Shown: positions 37,691 through 48,180 of the stretch, piece by piece | Position numbering within the stretch: position 1 is the first letter of the stretch | Layout of the letters: every line of letters starts with the position of its first letter | DNA from: Phenylobacterium sp. | GTDB lineage: Bacteria; Pseudomonadota; Alphaproteobacteria; Caulobacterales; Caulobacteraceae | Length of the DNA stretch: 64,000 nt | Assembly: GCA_004799545.1 (NCBI GenBank) | Contig: SSMU01000023.1 | Coordinates: 310,001 to 374,000 of the forward strand | Direction of reading: 5' to 3' | The notes under the pieces: model-generated | Told to the model about the DNA's origin: nothing | Database searches by the model: none | What the model saw: the letters and a program-made list of their open reading frames with translations, nothing else | Program-made: the position numbers and the translations under genes

Positions 37691-37876
37691 CTATTCGGCG
37701 GCGTAGCGCAGCGCGTCCTGGGATTGATCCAGCATCTCGCGCATGTCGCAGACGCAACGGGCGCAGCGGGGACGGGCCTCGCAGGCCTGGAAGATCTGCG
37801 CCGGGCGGCGGGCGCCGGCCTCGATGGCCGCGCGCACTTCGCGTTCGCGAATACCGTTGCAATTGCAGACGTACAT
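37691..37876 (-). CDS. bfd: Bacterioferritin-associated ferredoxin
   Basis: 61 aa. Four Cys in CNC and CARCVC arrangement (Cys4, Cys6, then RPRCARCVC) bind a [2Fe-2S] cluster. Reduces the bacterioferritin iron core so that Fe(II) is released. It lies 70 bp upstream of bfr and a Fur-like dyad lies before it. Confidence 0.93.
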   Translation of the reverse strand: MYVCNCNGIREREVRAAIEAGARRPAQIFQACEARPRCARCVCDMREMLDQSQDALRYAAE

Positions 37877-37931
37877 GGCGGCCCGGCGGTTCCTTGCGAC
37901 GGATTCTCATGTAGCAACTCCGCCGCGCTTC

Positions 37932-37946
37932 TGCAACTCATTCGCA
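37932..37946. promoter_or_regulatory. Fur-like dyad upstream of bfd/bfr
   Basis: TGCAACTCATTCGCA, a 7-1-7 inverted repeat of the TGCAA-type bound by Fur/Mur proteins in alphaproteobacteria, 56 bp before the bfd start. It also lies in the cydA upstream region. Confidence 0.4.
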
Positions 37947-38063
37947 TCTAAGCAGGCAACTCACGATTATGCGGCGGTCTGTCGCAGCCACAGTGAAGCT
38001 TCGACGTGCGTTGTTGGGCAGGAGAGACGCGCGGCGGCTTGAGCCGGGCGTTCGAGGCCCGCC

Positions 38064-39494
38064 ATGCACTTCGACGCGCTCCTGCTGTCGCGCCTGCAGT
38101 TCGGCTTCACGATCGCCTTCCACATCATCTTCCCGAGCTTCACTATCGGCCTGGCGAGCTACCTGGCGGTGCTGGAAGGCCTGTGGCTGGCCACCCGCAA
38201 CGAGCTGTTCCGCAACCTCTACCTGTTCTGGATCAAGATCTTCGCCATCTCCTTCGGCATGGGGGTGGTGACCGGCGTCGTGCTCTCCTACGAGATCGGC
38301 ACGAACTGGAGCGTCTATGCGGCGGTCGCCTCGCCGGTGATCGGTCCGCTGCTGGCCTTCGAGGTGCTGACCGCCTTCTTCCTGGAGTCCAGCTTCCTGG
38401 GCGTGATGCTGTTCGGCTGGAAGAAGGTCGGGCCGGGCCTGCATTTCGCCGCGACGGTGCTGGTGGCGCTGGGCACGCTCACCTCGGCCTTCTGGATCAT
38501 CTCGGCCAACAGCTGGATGCAGCATCCGACCGGCTATGTGCGCCTGCCGGACGGCGCCCTGCGCGCGGCCGACTGGATGCAGGTGATCTTCTCGCCGACC
38601 TTCCCCTACCGGCTCGCCCACATGACGCTGGCCGCCTATCTCACCACCGCCCTGGTGGTCGGCGCGGCCTCGGCCTGGCGGCTGCTGACGGACCCCAACG
38701 AGGACGAGTCCTGCATCGGGCTTAAGATGGCGATCGGCATGTTCGCCATCGCCGCGCCTCTGCAGGTGATCGCCGGCGACCTGTCCGGCAAGCAGGTGGC
38801 CCAGCTGCAGCCCGCCAAGCTCGCCGCCATCGAGGCGTTCTGGGAGACCCGCACCGAGCAGCCGTTCCATGTGATCGCCATCCCCGACAGCGCCCACGAG
38901 ACCAACCGTTTTGAGATCGCCATCCCCAAGCTCGGCAGCTGGATCACCGCCGGCCACGCCGACGCCGAGGTGAAGGGATTGAAGGCCTTTGCGCCGCAGG
39001 ACCGGCCGCCGGTCGGCATCGTCTTCTGGGCGTTCCGGGTGATGGTTGGTCTGGGGGTGGCGATGTTCGGGCTGGGCGCGGTCGGCGGCTTCCTGGTCTG
39101 GCGCGGCCACATCGCCCGGGCGCGCTGGTACCTTCGCGCCGTCGTCGCCATGGGTCCGGCCGGCTTCGTGGCGGTGATCGCCGGTTGGATCGTGGCCGAG
39201 GTCGGCCGCCAGCCCTATGTGATCTACGGCCTGCTGCGCACCGCCAACGCCGTCTCGCCGGTGGGGGCCGGCGAGGTCTCGGTCTCGCTGCTCGGCTTCA
39301 TGGTCGTCTATGCGATCATCTTCGGCGTCGGCGCCCTCTACATCCTGCGGCTGATCGCCTTGGGACCGACGCCGGCGCCGCAGCTCGACACCGAGCCGCC
39401 GCCGCGCGGCCGGCCGCCCGGCTATGCCCTGGCCGCGGCGCCCGGTGAGCCGGAGGACGGGCCCGGAACGCGCTCCGGGGAGGCGCAGCCATGA
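38064..39494 (+). CDS. cydA: Cytochrome bd-type quinol oxidase, subunit I
   Basis: 476 aa. The N-terminal LLSRLQFGFTIAFHIIFPSFTIGLASYLA (haem b595 His and GRW/quinol region), KIFAISFGMGVVTGVVLSYEIGTNW and VGRQPYVIYGLLRTANAV are typical. The Q loop is of the short type (CIO-like). Terminal oxidase with high O2 affinity in the inner membrane. Overlaps cydB by 4 bp. Confidence 0.96.
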   Translation: MHFDALLLSRLQFGFTIAFHIIFPSFTIGLASYLAVLEGLWLATRNELFRNLYLFWIKIFAISFGMGVVTGVVLSYEIGTNWSVYAAVASPVIGPLLAFEVLTAFFLESSFLGVMLFGWKKVGPGLHFAATVLVALGTLTSAFWIISANSWMQHPTGYVRLPDGALRAADWMQVIFSPTFPYRLAHMTLAAYLTTALVVGAASAWRLLTDPNEDESCIGLKMAIGMFAIAAPLQVIAGDLSGKQVAQLQPAKLAAIEAFWETRTEQPFHVIAIPDSAHETNRFEIAIPKLGSWITAGHADAEVKGLKAFAPQDRPPVGIVFWAFRVMVGLGVAMFGLGAVGGFLVWRGHIARARWYLRAVVAMGPAGFVAVIAGWIVAEVGRQPYVIYGLLRTANAVSPVGAGEVSVSLLGFMVVYAIIFGVGALYILRLIALGPTPAPQLDTEPPPRGRPPGYALAAAPGEPEDGPGTRSGEAQP

Positions 39495-40519
39495 GCCTCG
39501 ACCTGCCGCTGATCTGGGCCGCGATCATGGCTGTGGCGGTGTTCATGTACGTGATGCTGGACGGCTTCGACCTGGGCATCGGCATGCTGTTCCCGTTCGC
39601 GGCCGACCCCGCCGAACGCGACGTGATGATGGACACCATCGCCCCCATCTGGGACGGCAACGAGACCTGGCTGGTGCTGGGCGGGGGCGGGCTGTTCGCG
39701 GCCTTTCCCGTGGCCTACGCCGTCCTGATGCCGGCCCTCTACATTCCCATACTGCTGATGCTGATGGCGCTGATCTTCCGGGGCGTGGCCTTCGAGTTCC
39801 GGCTGCATGGGCGGCGGGGCGGCAAGCGCTTCTGGACCGCGGCCTTCACCGGCGGATCGCTGGTCGCGACGCTCGCCCAGGGCCTGGTGCTCGGCGGCTT
39901 CATCCAGGGCGTCACGGTGCACGGCGGACGCTTCGCGGGCCGACCCTTCGACTGGCTGACCCCCTACAGCCTGCTGGTGGCGGCCGGCCTGGTCGCCGGC
40001 TACGTCCTCTTGGGCGCGGCCTGGCTGGTCTGGCGCACAGAGGGCGAGCTGCAGGCCCGCGCGCGGGCCTGGGCGTGGCGGGCGGCCGCCGCGGTGGCGG
40101 TGATGCTGGCCCTGGTCAGCGCCGCGACCCTCCTGGTGCATCCCCGCGTCGCCGAGCGCTGGGGCTATGTCGGCAGGGCCTTCGACCTTCACCGGCTGGC
40201 GGTGCTGTCGCCGATTCCCCTGCTGGGCGCGATCGGCCTCGCGGTCATCGTCCTGGCCCTGCGCCGCCGCGCGCACGGTTGGCCGTTCGCAGGCGCCGTG
40301 GTGGTGTTCGCGTCCGGCTATCTGGGCCTCGCCGCCGGCTTCTTCCCCGACATCGTGCCCTACGACCTGACCTTCCGGCAGGCCGCCAATCCCGACAACA
40401 CCCTGGCCCTGCTGCTCGGCGGGGCGGTGGTCCTGCTGCCGGCGATCATCGGCTACAGCGCCTGGGTCTACTGGGTCTTCCGGGGCAAGGTGGGGGCGGA
40501 TGACGCGCTCTATCATTGA
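39491..40519 (+). CDS. cydB: Cytochrome bd-type quinol oxidase, subunit II
   Basis: 342 aa, eight to nine hydrophobic helices. VMLDGFDLGIGMLFPF and WDGNETWLVLGGGGLFAAFPVAYA are the family signature. Completes the bd oxidase with CydA. Its 3' end overlaps the small DUF2474 gene by 20 bp. Confidence 0.96.
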   Translation: MSLDLPLIWAAIMAVAVFMYVMLDGFDLGIGMLFPFAADPAERDVMMDTIAPIWDGNETWLVLGGGGLFAAFPVAYAVLMPALYIPILLMLMALIFRGVAFEFRLHGRRGGKRFWTAAFTGGSLVATLAQGLVLGGFIQGVTVHGGRFAGRPFDWLTPYSLLVAAGLVAGYVLLGAAWLVWRTEGELQARARAWAWRAAAAVAVMLALVSAATLLVHPRVAERWGYVGRAFDLHRLAVLSPIPLLGAIGLAVIVLALRRRAHGWPFAGAVVVFASGYLGLAAGFFPDIVPYDLTFRQAANPDNTLALLLGGAVVLLPAIIGYSAWVYWVFRGKVGADDALYH

Positions 40520-40649
40520 GCCGCCGCCGGAGCCCGGCGCCCCGACTGGCCCGCTCTGGAAGCGTCTCGGATGGTTCGTGGGCCTCGCGGTGGGCAGCGC
40601 CGTTGTGACGGCGACGGTCGCCTACCTCTTGAAGGCCCTGCTGCATTGA
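40500..40649 (+). CDS. DUF2474 small membrane subunit of cytochrome bd oxidase
   Basis: 49 aa: a Pro-rich start, then PLWKRLGWFVGLAVGSA and a helix to the end, as in DUF2474 proteins found after cydAB of the cyanide-insensitive type. The ATG at 40500 lies inside cydB. Single membrane helix, CydX-like in size and position, likely stabilises the oxidase. Confidence 0.85.
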   Translation: MTRSIIEPPPEPGAPTGPLWKRLGWFVGLAVGSAVVTATVAYLLKALLH

Positions 40650-40664
40650 TGGTTTAGGGCGCGC

Positions 40665-41315
40665 ATGGCCACGCCCCTCTGCCGCCTCTACCTGATCACC
40701 CCGCCCCGGCTCGACGACCTGGCCGGCTTCGGCCATGTGCTGGCCCAGGCGCTCGACGCCGGCGACGTCGCCGCCCTGCAGATCCGGCTGAAGGAGGTCC
40801 CCGACGGGGCGATCGCCGCCGCGGTCGACGCCCTTGCGCCGATCGCCCAGGCCCGCGGCGTGGCGGTGATCCTCAACGACCGCCCCGACCTCGCCGCCCA
40901 GCTCGGCTGCGACGGCGTGCACGTCGGCCAGGGCGACGCATCCTGCGCCGAGGCGCGGCGGATCGTGGGCCGCGACCGCATGGTCGGCGTCACCTGCCAT
41001 GACAGCCGCCACCTGGGCATGGAGGCCGCCGAGCAAGGCGCCGACTACGTGGCCTTCGGGGCCTTTTTCCCGACCACGACGAAGGACGCGATCGGCCATC
41101 CGGAGCCGGAGATCCTGACCATCTGGCAGGAGACCATGCAGATCCCCTGCGTCGCCATCGGCGGGATCACGGCGGAGAACGCCGCGGGCCTCGCCACGGC
41201 AGGCGCCGACTTCCTGGCGGTCTCGGCCGGGGTCTGGTCCCACGGCGAGGGACCCGCGGCCGCCGTGAAGGCGCTGAACGCGGCGATCGCCGAAGGCCTC
41301 GCCGCCCGCGACTAG
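40665..41315 (+). CDS. thiE: Thiamine phosphate synthase
   Basis: 216 aa TIM barrel. [40 protein letters not shown] and [11 protein letters not shown], typical for the pyrophosphate and thiazole sites. Joins HMP-PP and thiazole phosphate to thiamine phosphate. No TPP riboswitch is visible upstream. Confidence 0.94.
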   Translation: MATPLCRLYLITPPRLDDLAGFGHVLAQALDAGDVAALQIRLKEVPDGAIAAAVDALAPIAQARGVAVILNDRPDLAAQLGCDGVHVGQGDASCAEARRIVGRDRMVGVTCHDSRHLGMEAAEQGADYVAFGAFFPTTTKDAIGHPEPEILTIWQETMQIPCVAIGGITAENAAGLATAGADFLAVSAGVWSHGEGPAAAVKALNAAIAEGLAARD

Positions 41316-41731
41316 CCCGGCGACCTGGGAAATTCCGGCGCGCCCTCCGGCGCATGCACCCAGGCGGCCTTGTAGTCCGTCCAGATCAGCCGCTGCGGGG
41401 CCGGGAAGCCCGGGTCGGCGAAGGCGCCGGCCGCCACCGCCACCCGGTCGGGCCGCGCCAGCGGCTCCCACCACACGGTCGAGCCGCAGGCCGGGCAGAA
41501 GCGGAAGATCAGCGGCTTGCCGCTCTCCCCGATCCGCTGGAAGATGTTGGCCTCGCCCTCCGTCCCGGCCACCTGGTCGTGCGCGAAGAAGGCGGTGACA
41601 CCGAACGCGCTGCCGGTGCGTCGCTGGCAAGCCTGGCAGGCGCAGCTCGACACCATCTTCGGATCGCCCCGCAGTGTGATCTTCAGGCCGCCGCAGGCGC
41701 AGGCCGCCTCGCGCATCGTCGTCTCGCCCAT
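41312..41731 (-). CDS. GFA family (glutathione-dependent formaldehyde-activating-like) protein
   Basis: 139 aa from the ATG at 41731 with GGGAGG upstream. Cysteines [20 protein letters not shown] and [10 protein letters not shown] give the two zinc sites of the Gfa/CENP-V fold. Role of most paralogues is unknown. Overlaps thiE by 4 bp, convergent. Confidence 0.9.
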   Translation of the reverse strand: MGETTMREAACACGGLKITLRGDPKMVSSCACQACQRRTGSAFGVTAFFAHDQVAGTEGEANIFQRIGESGKPLIFRFCPACGSTVWWEPLARPDRVAVAAGAFADPGFPAPQRLIWTDYKAAWVHAPEGAPEFPRSPG

Positions 41732-41831
41732 CGCCGCCTCCCGGGTTCCGAACCGATGATGCGGACCTCCTGCCCACGCCGCAACCGCGCGCCTTGCTTT
41801 GCTGTCGCCTCGCCCCTAGGTTCCGCCGCCC

Positions 41832-42623
41832 ATGACCCAGACAGCCCTCCTGAAGGTGATGAGCGACGCGGCGCGCAAGGCCGCGCGCGGCCTGAACCGC
41901 GATTTCGGCGAGCTGGCCGAGCTGCAGGTGGCCAAGAAGGCGCCCGCCGACTTCGTCTCCGCCGCCGACCTGAAGGCCGAACAGACCCTGTTCGAACAGC
42001 TCTCCAAGGCCCGCCCCGGCTACAGCTTCCACGGCGAGGAACGCGGGCTGATCGAAGGCACCGACAAGACCCACACCTGGATCGTCGATCCGCTCGACGG
42101 CACCACCAACTTCCTGCACGCCATCCCGCACTTCGCGATCAACATCGCCCTGCAGCGCGATGGCGCAGTGGTCGCCGCGGTGACCTTCAATCCCGTCACC
42201 AACGACCTGTTCTGGGCGGAGAAGGGCAAGGGCGCCTACGTCAACGACAAGCGCATGCGGGTCGCCGCCCGCACCCGGATGGACGAGGCGGTGCTGGCGA
42301 CCGGCATCCCCTTCCTGGGCCACGGCCAGCACGCGCGGTTCCTGAAGGAGCTGCACCAGGTCAGCCAACGGGTGGCCGGGGTCCGCCGGTTCGGCGCGGC
42401 GGCCCTGGACCTCGCCTGGGTCGCGGCCGGCCGCTACGACGGCTACTGGGAACGCGACCTCTCGGCCTGGGACCTCGCCGCGGGCCTGCTGCTGGTCACC
42501 GAGGCCGGGGGCAAGATCACCGACGCCGACGGTGGCGACGACGTGCTCGCGTCCGGCTCGGTCTGCGCGGCCAATTCCGAGATCCATCCGCAGCTCCTCC
42601 AGCTGCTGCGCGCAGCGAAGTAG
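41832..42623 (+). CDS. suhB: Inositol monophosphatase family protein
   Basis: 263 aa. Metal-binding motifs HGEERG (near residue 68), the WIVDPLDGTTNF signature and the second ERDLSAWDLAAG are complete. Dephosphorylates inositol-1-phosphate and may act in rRNA transcription antitermination as SuhB does elsewhere. Confidence 0.94.
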   Translation: MTQTALLKVMSDAARKAARGLNRDFGELAELQVAKKAPADFVSAADLKAEQTLFEQLSKARPGYSFHGEERGLIEGTDKTHTWIVDPLDGTTNFLHAIPHFAINIALQRDGAVVAAVTFNPVTNDLFWAEKGKGAYVNDKRMRVAARTRMDEAVLATGIPFLGHGQHARFLKELHQVSQRVAGVRRFGAAALDLAWVAAGRYDGYWERDLSAWDLAAGLLLVTEAGGKITDADGGDDVLASGSVCAANSEIHPQLLQLLRAAK

Positions 42624-42654
42624 CGGCGTCACGATTTACGGCTAAGCTCGCGGC

Positions 42655-43719
42655 ATGCAGATCACCCGCCGCGCGCTCTCAGCCCTCCCCGCCCTCGCCG
42701 CCTTCCCGGCCATCGCCGCTCCGAAGCGCAAGCGTCCCTACGCCATCGCCCACCGCGGCGCCTCCGGCGAGCGGCCCGAGCACACCCTGATGGGCTATCG
42801 GCTCGCCATCGCCGAGGGCGCCGACTTCATCGAACCGGACCTGGTGCCCACCAAGGACGGCCATCTGGTGGTCCGCCACGAGAACGAGATCGGCGGCACC
42901 ACCGATGTGGCCAAGCATCCGGAATTCGCCTCACGCAAGACGACCAAGGTGATCGATGGCGCCAAGATCGAGGGCTGGTTCACCGAGGACTTCACCCTGG
43001 CCGAGCTGAAGACCGTCCGCGCCCGCGAGCGGCTGCCGCAGCTGCGCCCCGGCAGCGCCAGGTTCGACGGGCTGGAGACCATCCCGACCTACCAGGAGAT
43101 GCTCGACCTGGCGAAGGCCGAGAGCCGCAGGCTGGGCCGGCCGATCGGCACCTATCCAGAGATGAAGCACCCGACCTATTTCGCCTCGATCGGCCTGCCG
43201 CTCGAGCACCGGCTGCTCGGCATGCTGAAGACCAACGGCCTCAATTCGAGGACCGCGCCGGTCTTCGTCCAGTGCTTCGAGGTGGGCGCGCTGAAGACCT
43301 TCCGGCAGATCTCGCACGCGCCCTTGATCCAGCTCGTCTCCCGCGAGGGCGGCCCGGCCGACCTGGCGAACGTCACCTACCAGGAGATGACCACCGCCGA
43401 GGGCGTGAAGCGGATCGCCGCCTATGCGGACGGCGTCGGTCCGGAGCTGGTGATGGTGATCCCGGTGGTGGACGGTGGGCTGGGGCCGGCGACGGCCCTG
43501 GTCTCCGACTGCCACGCCAACGGCCTGGCGGTGCATCCCTGGACAGTGCGCGCCGAGAATTTCTTCCTGCCGCCCAAGCTCCGGCGCGGGACCTCGCCGG
43601 CCGAGCACGGCGACGTGGACGCCCTCTACGAGGCGCTGTGGAAGAGCGGCATCGACGGCCTGTTCAGCGACTTCACGGCGCTCTCGGTGGCCGTCCGCGA
43701 CCGGGTCTATCCAGTCTGA
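42655..43719 (+). CDS. Glycerophosphodiester phosphodiesterase (periplasmic type)
   Basis: 354 aa. Twin-arginine-like start ([17 protein letters not shown]), then [35 protein letters not shown] with the catalytic HR...ExD residues, and LVVRHE. GlpQ-like length. Hydrolyses glycerophosphodiesters to glycerol-3-phosphate and alcohol. The Tat assignment is weak: RR but no full consensus. Confidence 0.9.
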   Translation: MQITRRALSALPALAAFPAIAAPKRKRPYAIAHRGASGERPEHTLMGYRLAIAEGADFIEPDLVPTKDGHLVVRHENEIGGTTDVAKHPEFASRKTTKVIDGAKIEGWFTEDFTLAELKTVRARERLPQLRPGSARFDGLETIPTYQEMLDLAKAESRRLGRPIGTYPEMKHPTYFASIGLPLEHRLLGMLKTNGLNSRTAPVFVQCFEVGALKTFRQISHAPLIQLVSREGGPADLANVTYQEMTTAEGVKRIAAYADGVGPELVMVIPVVDGGLGPATALVSDCHANGLAVHPWTVRAENFFLPPKLRRGTSPAEHGDVDALYEALWKSGIDGLFSDFTALSVAVRDRVYPV

Positions 43720-43720
43720 T

Positions 43721-43773
43721 CTTGGTCGCGCAGCCGGACGCAATAGTGGTTCCCACTTTTGCTGGCTGTCGCT
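43721..43773. repeat. Dispersed repeat E, copy 1
   Basis: ~52 bp, GCGCAGCCGGACGC, GTGGTTCCCAC hairpin core, TTTGCTGGC. The same sequence with few changes occurs at 49677-49728. Confidence 0.9.
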
Positions 43774-43774
43774 C

Positions 43775-45619
<1,845 letters not shown>

Positions 45620-45739
45620 AGCCCACTCAAACCTTGCATTTCGGCGCGCTTTGAAGTTATACGCGCGGCTCACTTTTCCAGGGCCGGCCCCCAGGGCCGC
45701 CCCGGCTTCGGCCGCTCCTTTACGTCAGGCGCCTGCGCG

Positions 45740-45964
45740 ATGAAACAAGACACCCATCCGGACTACCACTTCATCACCGTGGTGATGACCGATGGCACGA
45801 CCTATCAGACGCGCTCCACCTACGGGAAGGAAGGCGCGACCCTGAACCTGGACATCGATCCGAAGACCCACCCGGCGTGGACCGGCGGCGCCCAGCAGCT
45901 GCTCGACCGCGGCGGCCGCGTGTCGCGCTTCAACGCCAAGTTCGGCGCCTTCACGCGCAAATAG
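45740..45964 (+). CDS. rpmE: 50S ribosomal protein L31
   Basis: 74 aa, [22 protein letters not shown] and HPAWTGG. No Cys cluster (zinc-free type). Third-position bias typical of a highly expressed gene. A strong bidirectional terminator follows. Confidence 0.96.
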   Translation: MKQDTHPDYHFITVVMTDGTTYQTRSTYGKEGATLNLDIDPKTHPAWTGGAQQLLDRGGRVSRFNAKFGAFTRK

Positions 45965-45992
45965 GCTCCGGCCGTTCCATCCGAACAAAAAG

Positions 45993-46023
45993 ACGCCGCG
46001 GAGGTCGCCCTCCGCGGCGTTTT
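45993..46023. terminator. Bidirectional terminator between rpmE and rcdA
   Basis: ACGCCGCGGAGG-TCGC-CCTCCGCGGCGT, 12 pairs, followed by T's on the + strand and preceded by AAAAA (T's for the minus strand). Confidence 0.93.
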
Positions 46024-46062
46024 CCGTTCCTCCCCCCGGAGGTCCAGAAACCTGATGGGGTG

Positions 46063-46569
46063 TTACGACCCGAAAGCCTCCTTGAGGCGGTCGAACTGCG
46101 AGAGCACCGGGTGCGGCGTCTCCTCGGTCGGGCCTTCGACGTACATGCGCCGGTCGAGGTGGCGGACGCGGTCGTAGAGCCGCTCGGCCCGGTCGACGAG
46201 CTCCACCAGCTCCGGCGGCAGTTCATCGCTCTCGCCGTCGTCGTGGACGCCGTCCGCATTGAGCCGGTAGCGGTCTTCGCAGGCGGCGCGGGGCTCCATA
46301 TCGCCTTCGCGGACGGCGCGCTGCACCAGCAGCCAGGAGGCCACCTGCATCAGCCGGGTGGTCAGCCGCATGCTCTCCGAGGCGTAGGCCAGGGCCCCGT
46401 TGCGCGACAGCGACTTCGACGCCTGGCGGCCCGAGCCGTCCAGATAGGCCGCCGTCTCCTCGACCAGCTCCATGCCCTCATGGAAGGTGCGCTCGAACAG
46501 CTCGGAACGGGCGAAGTCCTGGATCACCTCGGCGCGCCAGTCGGCGGAAGCCGTCGCATCGATCGTCAA
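46063..46569 (-). CDS. rcdA: ClpXP adaptor RcdA (regulator of CtrA degradation, DUF1465)
   Basis: 168 aa from a TTG start with GGGGAGG ~9 nt upstream. The conserved helical core HEGMELVEETAAYLDG...LAYASESMRLTTRLMQVASWLLVQRAVREG matches DUF1465/RcdA. In Caulobacter RcdA cooperates with CpdR to deliver CtrA and other substrates to ClpXP at the pole. A disordered C-terminal tail follows. Two palindromic repeats lie upstream. Confidence 0.9.
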   Translation of the reverse strand: MTIDATASADWRAEVIQDFARSELFERTFHEGMELVEETAAYLDGSGRQASKSLSRNGALAYASESMRLTTRLMQVASWLLVQRAVREGDMEPRAACEDRYRLNADGVHDDGESDELPPELVELVDRAERLYDRVRHLDRRMYVEGPTEETPHPVLSQFDRLKEAFGS

Positions 46570-46586
46570 GGCCTTCGCCTCCCCTG

Positions 46587-46611
46587 AAGCCGTTTCCGCA
46601 GGAAACGGCTT
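46587..46611. repeat. Palindromic repeat in the rcdA leader
   Basis: AAGCCGTTTCC-GCA-GGAAACGGCTT, perfect 11-bp arms, 18 bp before the rcdA start. A common alphaproteobacterial extragenic palindrome. Confidence 0.85.
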
Positions 46612-46625
46612 GGAATCTTAACATA

Positions 46626-46676
46626 GGAGCGCGTTCTCATCGCAAAACCGGTTCCCACTTTTGCGGAACGCGCTCC
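46626..46676. repeat. 51-bp extragenic palindrome
   Basis: Outer arms GGAGCGCGTTC/GAACGCGCTCC, inner arms CGCAAAA/TTTTGCG, core CCGGTTCCCAC. Related to the core of repeat E (GGTTCCCAC). Confidence 0.88.
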
Positions 46677-46743
46677 GAATCTCGCCACAAGACAACGTCC
46701 GCGACCAGGCCGCGCCCGTGCAACGGCCGTGCCAAGCGCGCGC

Positions 46744-46950
46744 TCAAGCCGACCGCGTGCCGAACAGGGCGTCGGCCGCGGCGCGGCCTGCCCGTTTGCG
46801 CTCGAGCTGCGCCTCGACGCGGACGATCTCGGTCCGCAAGGTCTGCACCCGTTCTTCGAGCTCGACCACGCCGAACAGCTCCAGGTCTTCGCGGACCGCC
46901 TCGGTCAGCTGCTGACCACGGGAAATCCGCACTTCCGCTGGTTCGTCCAT
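46744..46950 (-). CDS. DUF1192 family small protein
   Basis: 68 aa from the ATG at 46950, AAAGGAGG upstream. EDLELFGVVELEERVQTLRTEIVRVEAQLERKRA: a short coiled coil, the DUF1192 signature. Adjacent to rcdA in relatives. Function unknown. Confidence 0.85.
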   Translation of the reverse strand: MDEPAEVRISRGQQLTEAVREDLELFGVVELEERVQTLRTEIVRVEAQLERKRAGRAAADALFGTRSA

Positions 46951-47036
46951 TCGCGAGCCTCCTTTGCCGGCCCCCGTTTGGGCGCTATCCAAGCCCGCCT
47001 TGCGACTTCACGCAAGTTTGGGAGGGCTGAGCCCCC

Positions 47037-48023
47037 ATGACCGACAGTTCCGCCGACACCATGACCGCCATTGCGATCGAGGGCGGGAAGGGTCCCGCCG
47101 AGGCGCTGAAGCCGGCGCGGATCGCCCGTCCGGAGCCCGCAGCCGGCCAGATCCTGATCAAGGTGAAGGCCGCCGGCGTCAACCGGCCCGACATCCTGCA
47201 GCGGTTGGGCGGCTATCCGCCGCCGCCCGGCGCCCCCGTCACCCTGGGGCTCGAGGTGGCCGGCGAGGTGGTCCATGCGGCCGGACGCTGGAAGGTCGGC
47301 GACAAGGTCTGCGCCCTGCTGGGCGGCGGCGGCTATGCGGAATATGCGGTCTGCGACGCCCGGCACGCCTTGCCGATTCCCAAGGGGCTCGACTTCGTGC
47401 AGGCGGCGGCCCTGCCGGAGACGGTGTTCACCGTCTACGCCAATGTCTTCGAGCACGGGGCCTTGAAGGCCGGCGAGACCTTCATGACCCATGGGGCCAC
47501 GTCCGGCATTGGGGTGACCGCCATCCAGATGGCCAAGGCGGCCGGCGCCAAGGTGATCGCCACCGCCCGCGGCGCCGAGAAGGCCGCCCAGGCCAAGGCG
47601 CTCGGCGCCGACGTGGCCGTGGACGCCCGGACCCAGGACTTCGCCGAGCTCGCCAAGGCGGAGGGCGGCGTCGACGTGGTGCTGGACATGGTCGGCGGCG
47701 ACTATTTCCCGAAGGAGCTGGACGCGCTGAAGACCTGCGGCCGGATCGTGTTCATCGCGGCGCTCGGCGGCGGCGAGATCAGCTTCCCGGTGTTCCGCCT
47801 GATGCAGAAGCGCGCCGTGGTCACCGGCTCGACGCTGCGGCCCCGGGACGCCGACGAGAAGGCCCGGCTGGCGGCGGAGGTCGAACGCGTCGTCTGGCCC
47901 TGGATCGACGCCGGCAAGGTCAAGGCGGTGATCGACGCCACCTTCCCCCTGGCCGAGGCGGCCAAGGCGCACGCCCACCTCGAGGCGGGCGCCCATCTCG
48001 GCAAGATTGTCCTGACGGTCTGA
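47037..48023 (+). CDS. NAD(P)H-quinone oxidoreductase (PIG3/zeta-crystallin family)
   Basis: 328 aa of the zinc-free MDR family. GVNRPDILQRLGGYPPPPGAPVTLGLEVAGEV, then the nucleotide motif THGATSGIGVTAIQMAKAAGAKVIATA. Good GGGAGGG upstream. Reduces quinones or enones. Follows DUF1192 on the opposite strand. Confidence 0.93.
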   Translation: MTDSSADTMTAIAIEGGKGPAEALKPARIARPEPAAGQILIKVKAAGVNRPDILQRLGGYPPPPGAPVTLGLEVAGEVVHAAGRWKVGDKVCALLGGGGYAEYAVCDARHALPIPKGLDFVQAAALPETVFTVYANVFEHGALKAGETFMTHGATSGIGVTAIQMAKAAGAKVIATARGAEKAAQAKALGADVAVDARTQDFAELAKAEGGVDVVLDMVGGDYFPKELDALKTCGRIVFIAALGGGEISFPVFRLMQKRAVVTGSTLRPRDADEKARLAAEVERVVWPWIDAGKVKAVIDATFPLAEAAKAHAHLEAGAHLGKIVLTV

Positions 48024-48180
48024 CGCCGGACCGTCCCTAAACCGCAAGATTTCGCGGCTCGCCTCGAAGGCGCCACATACCGACTGGTGAAATCAAGGCG
48101 GTTGACGCTGCCTGTGCGGTCCCGCACGGTCGGCGCAAAGCTCACAAGGCGGGGGCCTGACACCTCGTCGGGAGGACAAT

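Noticed and set aside
37877..38063. FNR box upstream of cydA
   Set aside because: No TTGAT-N4-ATCAA-like sequence found.
40520..40664. TPP riboswitch upstream of thiE
   Set aside because: Only 15 bp separate thiE from the DUF2474 gene and no CUGAGA-type core is seen.
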